From: Microvelia longipes
Lineage: Eukaryota > Arthropoda > Insecta > Hemiptera > Veliidae
NCBI GenBank assembly: GCA_018340805.1
Contig: JACMZG010001911.1
Location: 57,921,064 to 57,985,063 of the forward strand
Direction: 5' to 3'
DNA: 64,000 bases
Shown: one piece after another, positions 41,354 through 52,251 of the stretch
Layout: every line of letters starts with the position of its first letter
Numbering within the stretch: the first letter of the stretch is position 1
Made by a program: the position numbers and the translations under genes
Notes under the pieces: model-generated
What the model saw: only the letters and a program-made list of their open reading frames with translations
The model's database searches: none
What the model was told of the DNA's origin: nothing

Positions 41354-42091
41354 ATCATTTTAATAAGATGAATTTAAAACATTAGTTGCTTGAGTCCAAT
41401 TATTTAAATCTGTAATTGCCCCAGATTTAAAGTTATTATTTTTCTCAAGCCAATATTTAAATATTAGCCAATATTATCAATTGATTGCATTAAGATATGT
41501 TGTTTAATGTACAACATACATTAAACAACACACAATAATATATGTGTGTGCATGTAAGTTTTTATGCGCATGATTTGTATGTAATTTTTTTTTTTTCTAT
41601 TTAATTTTTTTAGTATTAATCATTAATATTTAAATATTATACTAATAATAATTATTATCCTTTTTACTGAAATTTAAATGTTTTTATATATTATAAATTA
41701 TTTTTGGCTTTTTCACATATATAAGGTTGACCTGATAAGTTTTTATTATTATATTAAGCGTCTTATTTGTTTGCCTCTTTCGTCTCTGCTATATAATGGT
41801 AACTTGATTATTCCATTACTTCGTGTAACAATCATCTGACAAGCTCGTCAAAAATTATATACGGGTAATTATATTACCTAATTGTGTTACTCTATTGTAA
41901 TTTAACTAACTTGAAGACAACTCTCATTAGGTTTGCAAAGACATATCTGGACCGGAAAACGGTAAATGAAGAGTGGACAAACCAGCAATATGACCTTAAA
42001 ATGTAAAAAGTGTGTCAACTTTAAGTTGGGTAAAAGTGTGATTGTACTAACGCACTCTAACATTTTGTGTATAATGTTTATCAATTAAGTA
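41354..42091. other. no recognisable feature
   Basis: AT-rich with T runs at 41585-41610. No supported gene. Confidence 0.3.
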
Positions 42092-42283
42092 AATTTTAAC
42101 CCTTTTAATCATCATCAGTGACGACTAGCAATGTATGGAGTAAGAAGTCACTTGTTAAATCAATTGGACTCTAGGCTATTTCTAGGCTAACAAGTGACTC
42201 TTTACTTTCCTGTTAATATTTTTTTAAGAAAGTCAATTTTAACCCTTTTAATCATCATCAGTGCCAACTAGCAATGTATGTAT
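42092..42283. repeat. 48-bp direct repeats flanking a hairpin
   Basis: ATTTTAACCCTTTTAATCAT, CATCAGTG, ACTAGCAATGTATG occur at 42092-42139 and 42236-42283 with two or three differences. Between them AGTCACTTGTTA and TAACAAGTGACT form a hairpin of about 55 bp. This could be a tandem duplication of a ~144-bp unit or a hairpin element framed by long direct repeats. Confidence 0.6.
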
Positions 42284-42289
42284 CCTGGA

Positions 42290-42470
42290 GCTGACCTTAC
42301 TCGATTCTGAGGACGAGCAAAGCGAGACTAAATAAGTTTTGTTGTATATATTTGACGAATCGTATATTCTGAGGACGATTGAAGTGAGTCCGAAGTAGGG
42401 AGGATGAGCGTAGCAAATCTGATACGATGAGGAATAGTTCCAAGATAACCCGTACTCAATTTTAGTCATT
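42290..42470 (+). repeat. 5S-containing repeat, 3' fragment
   Basis: Two GAGGACGAGCAAAGCGAG-like motifs, TTTGACGAATCGTATATTC, GAGGATGAGCGTAGCAAATC and a decayed AGTTCCAAGATAACCCGTAC. The 5S-derived block itself is absent. Confidence 0.6.
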
Positions 42471-42498
42471 TACGTAATGTAATATTATCCTTATAATA

Positions 42499-42889
42499 AT
42501 TAATGCTAAGGTTGGGCACTAAGATGAATAAAATAACTACTACTGGCTACTAATACACTATATTTCGCCCTCTACTTCAGGGCATATTCATGTAATAATT
42601 ATATATCTAGCATCTTAATGCTAATTGTCAATAAGATATAGTTATAATTTTAAAAAACAAATAAATAAAACAGCAAGAAACATGAACAAGTCTACTTGTT
42701 CATGTTTCTTGCTGTTTAATTTATTTGTTTTTTAAAATTATAACTATATCTTATTGACAATTAGCATTAAGATGCTAGATATATAATTATTACATGAATA
42801 TGCCCTGAAGTAGAGGGCGAAATATAGTGTATTAGTAGCCATAGTAGTAGTTATTTTATTCCTCTTAGTGCCCTACCTTAGCATTAATA
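42499..42889. repeat. 391-bp near-perfect hairpin
   Basis: Arms of ~190 bp run from ATTAATGCTAAGGTTGGGCA to its inverted copy CCCTACCTTAGCATTAAT with few mismatches and meet almost without a loop at AACAAGTCTACTTGTT (42686-42701). Each arm includes CCCTGAAGTAGAGGGCGAAA (or its complement), a degenerate hammerhead-like strand pair seen in Penelope-like ends. No ORF. Confidence 0.8.
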
Positions 42890-44361
42890 TAATTAATATG
42901 AGGAACAACAAAAGAAATTATTATATCCTTATAATGTTAATATTTATCTTTCAGGAGAAAGCTCTGAGTGTTTTTACTATTTAAACTAATTCCTCAACAA
43001 TATTGTAGGTAAATATTTAAGTAACAGATAATTCAGTTTCTGATCTCTCTGCTCTTCTACCAGACGCTGATTAAAAATTACATGAAAAATATAGGTGAAA
43101 AATTATAGGTCTTAAATAAAAACTGTAAAATGCATTCTTACAATACCAGACACTCTACTCTGTCAATTAAAAAGCACTGCCTTACCAAGACAGCAAAACT
43201 TAAATTTAATTAATTTGGTATAAAACTGTTCAACCTGACTTTATGACCTAACTTGACAGTTAATAATTTTCTACAAAAATTAGCTGTTCTCTGTGTTGGA
43301 ATTATTTAATATTAAATTTTTATTAATTTTTATTTATTTGTTTTAATAGTAATTTTAGATGCACAGGTTTAGGGGTTGGTCATATTCAAATATTTGTGTT
43401 TATATCAATGTGTGAGATTTTGTATTTGTTTTTCTCCTTTTGCTTTTTTTCTTTGGGGAAAACAATATTAGTTTATTCATTATATTATAATTTGAGTATT
43501 CTTAGCTTAGTTTTTCCGAAAAAGTTTTTTTTTAGGATCGCTGTAAAGATTTCTCAAATTGTCAGTAAAGAATTGATTGCTGGGCCAATAAATTATTTCG
43601 TCTACGACTTGTAATTAAAGAAAGCTTTTCATGCTCAAATGTAGTGCAATGGTTTTTACCGCATGTATGCAGTAAAAAAGTGCATGTAATTACTATGCAT
43701 TTATACTATGAATGCATATGGTAGAAAAAATATTTTCTAAATCCCGCTTTAGGTATAAACATTGTTTTGTGCGAAAAAAATGAATAAATAACACTATGTT
43801 TTGGGCTCTGGTCTCATACATTTTATTAGGAGCGGCTTAAAATTTAATGAAGTTTGGTACTTATAATTAATTTATTATAACTTAAATTGTCGTGGAAAAA
43901 AATTGTATACTTTCCTAGTAAGTCTTTAACACTCAGGTCTTGATTATAATTTCGGCTTTCAGCCTCTGAAACACACTGTTCTTCTGCTGTAAAAGTCTTC
44001 ATATTTACTTGAAGTGCGCATAGGCGAGTTTAAGGGGGGCTAAAGACCCTCTGGTTTGAAATTAGCCCCCTCCCTCCCCTAAGAAATACATATTGCTTTT
44101 TTTAGCTTTTAAAACTAAAATTAAATTTAATTTTTTTAAAATATATTAAGAAAATAAATAAGGAATAAAATATATTTATTTATCATATAAAAACATATTT
44201 TATCATTAAAAAATCAATTACGACTTTATTGTTCCTATTTTTAGGTTACCTATATTTAACATAATAGGAAGATAAGTATAAATATAATAAATAGGAAGAT
44301 AAGTAATTTTGGTTTTAGTAACAACGAAAAGATTAGATTAGATCTTATTCAAAAATACAGT

Positions 44362-44365
<4 letters not shown>
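42890..44365. other. no recognisable feature
   Basis: AT-rich, a few short frames without similarity. GGGGGGCTAAAGACCCTCTG at 44034 and AGCCCCCTCCC at 44071 recall the G/C runs of the neighbouring MITE. Confidence 0.3.

Positions 44366-44366
<1 letters not shown>

Positions 44367-44430
<64 letters not shown>
44367..44430. repeat. (AT)n microsatellite
   Basis: AT tract with one TATTATAT shift, abutting the MITE at 44433. Confidence 0.9.
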
Positions 44431-44432
<2 letters not shown>

Positions 44433-44480
44433 CACTCCATAGCGGATTCTAGGTAAAACCTTAGGGGGGCTGAGCCCCCT

Positions 44481-44520
<40 letters not shown>

Positions 44521-44590
44521 TATATTATATATATATATATTAAGGGGGCTCAGCCCCCTAAGGGTTTTACTAGAATCGCCTATGGAAGTG
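44433..44590. mobile_element. 158-bp MITE with (AT)n centre
   Basis: Left end CACTCCATAGCGGATTCTAG, then GTAAAACCTTAGGGGGGCTG, AGCCCCCTTATAT; the right arm inverts this and ends CGCCTATGGAAGTG. The loop is an (AT)n tract (44480-44541). The left copy has lost one G of CCATAGGCG. No clear target duplication. Confidence 0.65.
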
Positions 44591-44811
44591 CGTAAAAGAA
44601 TATAAGGGAAAAATTTTGTTGTACCAAGTCTTAGACTCGTCAATCTTGTTGTTAATTTTTTGTGGGGTTGAATATAAACTAATTGTATCTCTAAAAATTA
44701 ATTATTGGTCGATTATGGGTCAATCAACAGGTTTTTGTGCTGCAAATGACCCTCTAAAGCTAAATGGCATAATCCACAAATAGTAACTCATTAATATGTC
44801 TCTCCTAATAA

Positions 44812-44814
<3 letters not shown>

Positions 44815-44849
<35 letters not shown>

Positions 44850-44851
44850 TA

Positions 44852-44902
<51 letters not shown>
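44815..44902. repeat. (AT)n microsatellite
   Basis: AT tract with AATATAATATAATAT shifts near 44840-44860. TAACTATTTAT before it and ATAATAGTTATAAA after it are roughly inverted. Confidence 0.9.
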
Positions 44903-44905
<3 letters not shown>

Positions 44906-45309
44906 TTATAATAGTTATAAACAGCGAAGAATAAAGACGCCACCTGAGCATTTCAGGCCTTAAAAGGATTACCAGCCGGTTATAAACAAATCATTGTTTT
45001 GAAAATAAGACGACACGATCCTCTTGCAACGTGGGTTGAACCAGATTCCATGATCATTAGAATTATAGAACGATGCTTGAACCGCGCAGGCGCGAGTGGG
45101 CCGTCAATCAAACAATAACATCTTAAACAATTCATTTTTTTGGCGCCAATATCTAGAAATCTAAGTTAATAAACTAATCATTGTTTGCTGAATAATTGCT
45201 GATTACGCCCAACCTTGTTTTAGCATCGACTACAATTATTGTATAAATCTAAATTGATTAAATCTATGGATTGGTATTTTACGAGTGTTAGTTTGTCTGC
45301 CTTAAGGTC
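44903..45309. other. no recognisable feature
   Basis: Unique-looking sequence, slightly GC-richer at 45060-45110. No supported gene. Confidence 0.3.
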
Positions 45310-45548
45310 GTTATTCTTGTTCAGGAAGGTATTTACGAAAAATTGTGACCGGTTCCAGCCATTACACTGTTTGTTAACTTGGGTGGCAAATTTGACCTGT
45401 AAAGTGCGTTCAGCCTGGGACGCCATCCGATACGAGTCGGCAGAAATTGCAGATCCTTGTTCAGGAAGGTATTTACGAAAAATTGCGACCGGTTCCAGCC
45501 ACTACACTTTTTATTAACAAAACGCCCCTGGGCTCTTGGTCTATTATA
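45310..45548. mobile_element. AGACCAAGAGCCCA MITE, partial copy
   Basis: Contains two direct copies of CTTGTTCAGGAAGGTATTTA, CGAAAAATTG, CCGGTTCCAGCCA and ends AACAAAACGCCCCTGGGCTC, TTGGTCTAT. The complete relative at 59715-60145 also has the opposite end. The sequence CTGGGACGCCATCCGATACG lies between the direct copies. Confidence 0.6.
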
Positions 45549-45577
45549 CAGTCTAATCTTAATAACTTTTATTATAA

Positions 45578-45808
45578 AATGACGCTTACTTATGTGACGG
45601 TTGTTCAGCAAATAAAGCTTACTTAACTGGTGGTTGTTCAGAAAATGACTCTTACTTATGTGACGGTTGTTCAGAAAATAACGCTTACTTAACTGGTGGT
45701 TGTTTAGAAAATGACTCTTACTTATGTGACGGTTGTTCAGAAAATAACGCTTACTTAACTGGTGGTTGTTCGGATGACGAAAGTGAGGAGGGAGTTAGGG
45801 CCTCCTAA
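45578..45808 (+). CDS. cysteine-rich 11-residue tandem-repeat frame (no ATG)
   Basis: A 33-bp unit repeated six times keeps one frame open for 76 codons. The translation alternates NDSYLCDGCSE and NNAYLTGGCSE and then ends in an acidic tail (SDDESEEGVRAS) and a stop at 45806-45808. Beyond that stop another ~55 codons remain open (FEKFQVIAKWSPRGYYELLE). There is no in-frame ATG; the frame begins after a stop at 45575, 27 bases from the MITE end. It may be an exon fragment or only a minisatellite whose period is divisible by three. No family recognised. Confidence 0.3.
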   Translation, partial: NDAYLCDGCSANKAYLTGGCSENDSYLCDGCSENNAYLTGGCLENDSYLCDGCSENNAYLTGGCSDDESEEGVRAS

Positions 45809-46609
45809 TTCGAAAAATTCCAGGTGATCGCGAAGTGGTCCCCACGTGGCTACTACGAGCTGTTGGAAGTATTAACTGTGAGATTATTATGTCCGAGCTT
45901 TCTGATCAAAATCCATCCTGTTTCAATTAATACATTCTTGAATCATTGAACCCGTCAATGATGTCTCTCATTCGGTAATTTTTTAGGAAATATAAAATGT
46001 ATTATTTTTCCGAATGCTTTAATGTTTTGGTAACTTAACTAATTGTCCGGAATCAAGCTATTGCTATTTCAATTTTATGTTCCGAGTCTTTCCAAATTTA
46101 TTTCTGTGGTTCGATAAGTTTTCCTTGTTTTGTTAGAAATATAAGTCAATATTTGGAGAACCAATATCGTTAATCATCGAGCCAAGCTCCAGTTCAAATT
46201 TCTGAGAAAAATTCGTGTTAAATGTTTGAAGTTTGTGTGTATGGCGATGATTCATTTTTAGATTTTCTTTTATGTTTCTTACATTTTAATAAATTTGAAA
46301 AGCAATGCTTTTAATTTGCTTGGATTTCCTTCCCTGATTTTGAAGTCCTCGAAAAATAAAACCGCATAACTAATATAAATTATCTGTAAAAGCCATCGCG
46401 TGATGGGGCTAAATAAATGTATGCTATCGTGAGACGTGTGCAATATACAGCCATTAGTTAGGACTGCCTTCCTGTTTGGAAAAGACAGCATCATATCATC
46501 GTATCCTTTCACGAAGATCCATCACTGAGGATTTTGTGATCTAATACTTCGGAAAAGAAGGCAACCTTAGTTGGTAGTGGCCTTGAATTTTAAGGCCTGA
46601 GTTGTAACT
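45809..46609. other. no recognisable feature
   Basis: Unique-looking sequence without supported gene. Confidence 0.3.
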
Positions 46610-46765
46610 ATTTTTCCTTTTCCTCATTTGTTTCGTAGGTATATAGGAAAAGTATTGTGTTCAACTAAAGTCTGAAACCAAGATTTCAATTTAATTATCT
46701 GTTTCAAATGTTTTTAAGACTAACCGAGAGGTTTTCACTTAATTTGTCACTTAATTTGTGTGCAC
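46610..46765 (+). repeat. 5S-containing repeat, 5' end fragment
   Basis: Family 5' end: CCTCATTTGTTTCGTAGGTA, TATAGGAAAAGTATTGTGTT, TCTGAAACCAAGATTTC, CTGTTTCAAATGTTTTTAAG, CTTAATTTGT. The array below starts right after it. Confidence 0.6.
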
Positions 46766-47155
46766 ATTAATCACACACTTTAATATTACATGGGATACAT
46801 TATTAATACATGGGATTCATTTATAATACATGGGATACATTTATAATACACGGGATACATTTTTAATACTTGGCATACATTTATAACACATGGGATTCAT
46901 TACAATACATGGGACACACACATGGGATACATTTATAATACATGGGATACATTTATAATTCATGGAATACATTTATAATACATGGGATTACATTTTTAAT
47001 ACTTGTGGGATACATTATAATACATGTGGAATACATTTAAATACATGAATACATTTTTAAACTTGGGATACCATTTTTAAAATACTCATTATAATACATG
47101 GATACATACATAAACATTATAATACATGGTATATACATTTATAATACATGTCACT
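46766..47155. repeat. ~20-bp minisatellite (TAATACATGGGATACATTTA)
   Basis: About 17 imperfect units with drift to AATACTTGGGATACC. The array begins inside the 5' part of a 5S-containing repeat, where the CA-rich tract would be expected. Confidence 0.9.
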
Positions 47156-47870
47156 GGAAACTCCTTCAACGGAGTTCACTTTTGTTTCATAGGTTTTTCC
47201 GTTTATTAGCAAATTTTTTAATATGAACCACTTGGTCACGAAAATAATTAATTTCGATGTCGACCTTTTTCACTAGATCTAACTTCTGGCAGTGACTAAC
47301 TGCTGAGGTAGATTCTCGAGCTTGAAATTTAAGCCCCCCCCCTAAAAATAGATTTTTGGCCTTTTTGCTAATTCAGCACATTCATGCCTTTAAATAAGAT
47401 CCTATTTAATCTTTCAACTTAAACGTAGTTCTTACCTTTATGCTTTTATAGCTTCTATGCCTTAGACCGGTTTTATTATAAATTATTACTTCAGTTATAA
47501 CTCCTAATAAGTAAATGACATAAATTTTAGTTCTTCTCATAATGTTGATTATTATTATCTAGAAGTTTTGTGTGGAGAAAGGTCAGGTATGGTAGCCACC
47601 TTGAAGGCATTTGCTAGCTCAGTTTGAAGGCAAAATGTAAAGGGTAGAATAACCAATTATCGTGTTTGACCTTAATACCGAACTTTCATTAGTTTATTTT
47701 AAAGTTGACATTAGATTAGGTTTTATGCTATGCTGTTTCTGCTTCTATATCATAAACCCGGTGGTTTATGATATACCACCGGACAACAACAACGTCGCGC
47801 TTCAGACGAACAACATTGCTATGATAATAATAGTTATTATGCACTAAGGAGTAAAGAATGCTATTTTCCC
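47156..47870. other. no recognisable gene; small hairpin at 47748-47780
   Basis: ATATCATAAACCCGGTGG and CCACCGG plus GGTTTATGATAT form a hairpin. A run of C at 47334-47342. Otherwise featureless. Confidence 0.35.
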
Positions 47871-47872
47871 TA

Positions 47873-47874
47873 AG

Positions 47875-47925
<51 letters not shown>

Positions 47926-48000
47926 ATATAAAAAAAAAATATATATATAAAAAAAAAATTAAAAAAAAAAAAAAATTTTTTTTTTTTAAAAAAATTATTA
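47873..48000. repeat. poly(A) and A/T low-complexity tract
   Basis: About 50 A, then mixed A and T runs. It may be a retroposon tail or slippage product; no element body was recognised upstream. Confidence 0.9.
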
Positions 48001-48645
48001 AATTATTCCCTGTGTTGGTTCCTAAGCCGTAAGCCGAGAGAACCAAAGTATTTAACTCCCGAGCGAGCCGAGATTTAGTTTAACTCCGTGGCAGCTATTA
48101 CTATAACTCCCGAGGCAAAGCCGAGGGAGGTAATAGCATTTTACTCCCAAGGTGCATACAACATTTATCTCCAACGTTGATTTTATTTTAATACGTTTTG
48201 TTGTATTTTATATAATCTTTTTTAGTCTGCCCCAAAAATTATTATTTTTGATTAATATGCTCCAAACAACTTCTTTTGACCTAAAAGGATTTGAACAGTA
48301 AAACAATTGATTTTAGTCGGATCCCCCTTGTAAATTTTAGGGGTGCCACCACCGGGAAAATTATATAAATTGTTCGGTCACCTTATTAAATTTAGAGAAT
48401 ACCACTCCCCTAACAAAAATTGATATAATTGGCCCTAATAACCCAATAATAGAAACACTTTTTATTCCAAGGGAAAAAGTAACTTTTACTACCAAGGGAG
48501 TGAAAAGTAACTTTTTCTCCCTTGGGAGTGAAAAGTGCTTCTTTACTCCATAAAAACTAGTCAATAAACATTACTTTACATTATACACCGTCTGGAGATA
48601 AAATAACTTTCTAAAATACTTCTATGGCACACCATAAGTTTCCAT
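48001..48645. repeat. CCGGGAAAAT dispersed repeat, unexpanded copy
   Basis: ACCACCGGGAAAATTATATA, TTGTTCGGTCACC, TAGAGAATACCACTCCCCTA, TGATATAATTGGC and two or three units of CTCCCTTGGGAGTGAAAAGT match 36718-37090. The first 300 bp contain ACTCCCGAGCGAGCCGAG and CTCCCGAGGCAAAGCCGAGG, motifs similar in style to the GCGAAGCGAG words elsewhere. Confidence 0.65.
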
Positions 48646-48770
48646 CCGTTTTTCGGATTGGAATGAAACTTGGTTCGAAAATCGATATTTTTAATATTAT
48701 TGTTTATGAAATATGTATGACATTATTATAGCCTACAGTAATGACTCAGCAAAAATTAAAAAAATAAATG
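48646..48770 (+). repeat. 5S-containing repeat, internal fragment
   Basis: GGATTGGAATGAAACTTGGTTC, AATATGTATGACATTATTA and AATGACTCAGCAAAAATTAA are blocks of the family 5' half. The same blocks recur at 51300-51365, 53705-53800, 60500-60560 and 62990-63110. Confidence 0.45.
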
Positions 48771-48806
48771 ATTCGATCATGCCTAAATGAAATATAATGA
48801 TACAAT

Positions 48807-49115
48807 CACAGAGATATCTACTAGAGGGGGCATAGCATATCTTAATACATTGAGAGGCCTAAAATCATCATTTTGGGGCTCTGTGTAACCTTGTTGAAAC
48901 CTCCTTCAAGAGTAAGTTAAGGTTATAATAAATCAATTGTTTTTGGCTTCCCGAACATTACCAGTGTTTTAAAATGTATTTAATGTTCTTAAATATATTT
49001 ACTGTAATTTAGTTCTGTTTATTTGATTATATGAAAGTCGAAGTGGTCAGGTTACTTTTTTCGATGTTTCAAAATTCAACCTATAAGGCTCCTCTAGTAG
49101 TAATATCTCTATGGG
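48807..49115. mobile_element. CATAGAGATAT MITE with 6-bp target duplication
   Basis: 309 bp between TACAAT (48801-48806) and TACAAT (49116-49121). Ends CACAGAGATATCTACTAGAG and TAGTAGTAATATCTCTATGG are inverted with small differences. The interior is the reverse complement of 30639-30942, for example GTCAGGTTACTTTTTTCGAT. No coding capacity. Confidence 0.65.
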
Positions 49116-49125
49116 TACAATTATG

Positions 49126-49150
49126 TTAGGTTAGGTAAGGTTAGGTTATG
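49126..49150 (+). repeat. short TTAGG-like tract
   Basis: Five 5-mers in phase: TTAGG, TTAGG, TAAGG, TTAGG, TTATG. TTAGG is the telomere repeat of most insects. The tract is too short to mean more than an interstitial or chance run. Confidence 0.4.
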
Positions 49151-49276
49151 TTTGGTAAACAAACAGACAAAGTTGTATTTGATTGCGTGAACAAATAGTA
49201 GTTTTCGTCTTATACAATTGGAAATTCGCTACTACATAGTGCGAATATAGTCTCGATAGTGCGAATGTTATAATAC

Positions 49277-51260
49277 AGGGTGTACAAAATAAAACTCCCT
49301 TCCGAAAGGAGGTGATACTACAGCTAATTCCAACAAAAAACTTCAATATTAATACTATAGTCCGATTTTCAACTGTTCTTCACTAGGCAAATTTATGATT
49401 TTAAAAATAACGCGCTACTTAAACTTATAAAATGACAAATTGTGGCTAAACTATAACTTCTAGCTTCAAAATATTGTTTCGGTGGAAAGCTAGAAATTTG
49501 CTAAGAGACATTCAACTTGTATTTCAAAAACAATTAACATAACAGCCAAAAATTGCATAAATCAAAAATTAGTAAAATTTTATGATTTTCCAAAAATTTG
49601 AAGTTACTTTGAATGAGAAACTACAACTGAAACCTCTGGTTCAGAAAACTACCTTGTTTAATCCTCTTAAGCAAATACCCATATATAATAACGTCTGAAC
49701 GGTGATTTTCAGAAAAAAGCAAAAATAGCCTCAAAAAAAAACACACGCTAAAATCTCTTACAGAAGCTGATTCTGTATAAATACCAAGCGCCAACAGCAA
49801 AAACGTGACCGTGCAGCACCCAAGTTAACCCACTATATCGACGTAATCTGGCCCTGATAAATAATCAAGGTGGCTTCCGTTAGATAAGGAATTTTAGCCC
49901 CGCCCTCTTTAAAATCCGAAAATATGACCCGAAATTTCGTTTCGCCAATAACGTGTTTCCTATTGATTTTAATCTAAAAACTTAAAGGGTTTTTTAAAAG
50001 TTATTAAATTTGTGATAATCCATTTTTTAACTATCAAAACGTCCAGTAAAACCGTAGATACATTAAATGTTGAAGGAGATTCCGAAAAAAACATCTAAAA
50101 ATCATCATTTTGTCCATAAACGCACAAATACCTTAAAATGTCATGTTTTTTTCCCATATAACATTTAAAGAATTCAGCGGACTTAAAAACAGCATATTCG
50201 TGAACTGCAGGTAATTAAGTTGTTCTAAGAGAAATAGAGTCCCACAACAGCTCTATATGTGATGACTAATGGAACCGGACATATAATGCTGAATAAAAGT
50301 GTATTTTTCTAAAAATTCAAGTTTAAACCTAATCTTTTAATGCAATGATTTTAAGTCTCTGAATCTTTTAACATGTTAAATATGGAAACAAACATGATCA
50401 TTTAAGGATTTGCGTTAGGACAAAAATGTATCTTTTAGAATGTTTTTTCGGTAATCTTCAACATTTGTAATCTCCCGGTTTTACTGGACCGATTTGATAT
50501 TAAAAAATGGATTTATCACAAATTTAATAAACCTTAAAAAACAACCCTTTAGTTTTTTAGATAAAATAAATAGAACAACCGTTATCGGGCAAAACAGAAT
50601 TTGGGTCATTTTTCGATTTTTAAAGGCCCCGGGCAAAATTCCCTATCTAAAACGCAGACCACCTGATCATTTCAGGGATCCAGAAATACGGTCGATCTAG
50701 TGTTAAACTATGGACCTAGACGTCACGTTTTTTGCGTCTGGCTCTTGGACTATTAACAGAAACACTTCTGTAAGAGTCATTTTTAGCGGTGTTTTTGAGC
50801 CTATTTTGCTTTTCAGAAAAAATCCCGTACAACGTATAATGATATGGGTATGACTAAAGAGGAGTAACAAGGTAGTCTTTCCTGAAACAAGAGTTCTCAA
50901 GTTCTAGTTCCATTCAAAGTAACTTCAAAAATTTTTGAAAATCAATAAAATTAACTAAATTTTTGAATTCATGCAAATTTTGGCTTGTTATGTTATTGTT
51001 TTTGAAAATACAAGTGATTGGTCTTATAGCAAATTTTCCAGCTTCCAACGAAACCAATATTTTGAAGCTAATAGCAGTATAGTTTAGCCAACAATGGTCA
51101 TTTTAATGAATTAAGTCAAACGCTGTTTTTTAAATATCATAAAATTGACCTTGTGGGAAGAACATTGAAAATCGGACTATAGTAATATGAATTTTTTTGT
51201 TGGAAATTCTGTAGTATCACCTCCTTCGGAACGCGGAGGTTTATATTTTGTACACCCGTA
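49277..51260. mobile_element. ~2-kb fold-back element
   Basis: Nearly the whole element is an inverted repeat: AGGGTGTACAAAAT at the left, ATTTTGTACACCC at the right, and matching blocks throughout, such as AAAATCGGACTATAGT, CTTCAAAATATTG against AATATTTTGAAGCT, and TTTGTGATAATCCATTTTTT against AAAAAATGGATTTATCACAA. The arms meet near 50260. TATAATAC is present at 49269-49276 and 51261-51268, a possible 8-bp target duplication. Arms differ by many substitutions, so it is not recent. No transposase frame. Confidence 0.75.
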
Positions 51261-51269
51261 TATAATACG

Positions 51270-51382
51270 GAATATATATATATAGTATTATATTACATGT
51301 TAGAAATATGTATGACATTTATTACCTACAAGTAAGACTACAGCAAAAATTAAAAAATAAATGAATATAATATATGTATACC

Positions 51383-51415
<33 letters not shown>

Positions 51416-51780
51416 ATACACTTACAACTTACTTCCATACTTCATTGTATCCTTTAAGTGTAGTTCATTTTATGCTTTAATTATAAGTGTGTATATAAAG
51501 TAAATATAATAATATATATAATATATATATATATATATAATATTATATTATATATATATATATAATATATATATATATAATCTATATATATATATATAAT
51601 ATATAACATATAATATATATAATATATATAATATAATAAAATATATATCTAGATATATTAATATCATATATTATATCTATATATATATAATATATATAAT
51701 AAAATATATATATATATATATAATAAGTAATATATATATAATATATATAAATAATATATATATATAATATAATACATTTA
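51270..51780. repeat. AT-rich tracts and a 5S-repeat fragment
   Basis: 51300-51365 holds a fragment of the 5S-containing family (AATATGTATGACATTTATTA, CAGCAAAAATTAAAAAATAA). 51376-51410 and 51505-51780 are (AT)n-type low complexity with TATAATATATA variants. Confidence 0.7.
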
Positions 51781-52180
51781 GATAGTTGAGGAATGCCTTG
51801 TTAGTGCCTTTTGTTTTTTTGGTGGCCCTTAAAGATAATTTGTTCTTTGATTAGTTTTGTATTCATGTATTTGTATTCGTAAGTACATTGTTTCTCATTT
51901 AGATAGTTGAGGAAGTATATTAAAGTATTTGTAAGTACATTTGTTTCTTACATCGCGCTGCCCCTGCCGGAAGTAATTAAAGTATTTGGTAAGTACATTT
52001 GTTTCTACATTTAGATATTGAGTAAGTATATTAAAGTATTTGTAAGTACATTTGTTTCTTACATTACATAGTTATAAGTATATTAAGTATTGTAAAGTAC
52101 ATCTGTTTTCTTACATTTACTAGTTAGTAAGTATACTTTAAGGTATTTGTAAGTACATTTGTTTTCTTAAAAGGAAGCAG
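51781..52180. repeat. ~55-bp minisatellite (GTATTTGTAAGTACATTTGT)
   Basis: About six imperfect units of AGATAGTTGAG, AAGTATATTAAAGTATTTGT, AAGTACATTTGTTTCTTACA. The third unit carries an insert with CGCGCTGCCCCTGCCGG. Confidence 0.8.
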
Positions 52181-52186
52181 GTAGTT

Positions 52187-52217
52187 GCTTAAAAAAAAAA
52201 AAAAAAAAAAAAAAAAC
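52187..52217. repeat. poly(A) run
   Basis: About 25 consecutive A after GTTGCTTA. Confidence 0.9.
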
Positions 52218-52251
52218 CTGCAGACAAAAAAAATTAACGTGATAGTTACTA

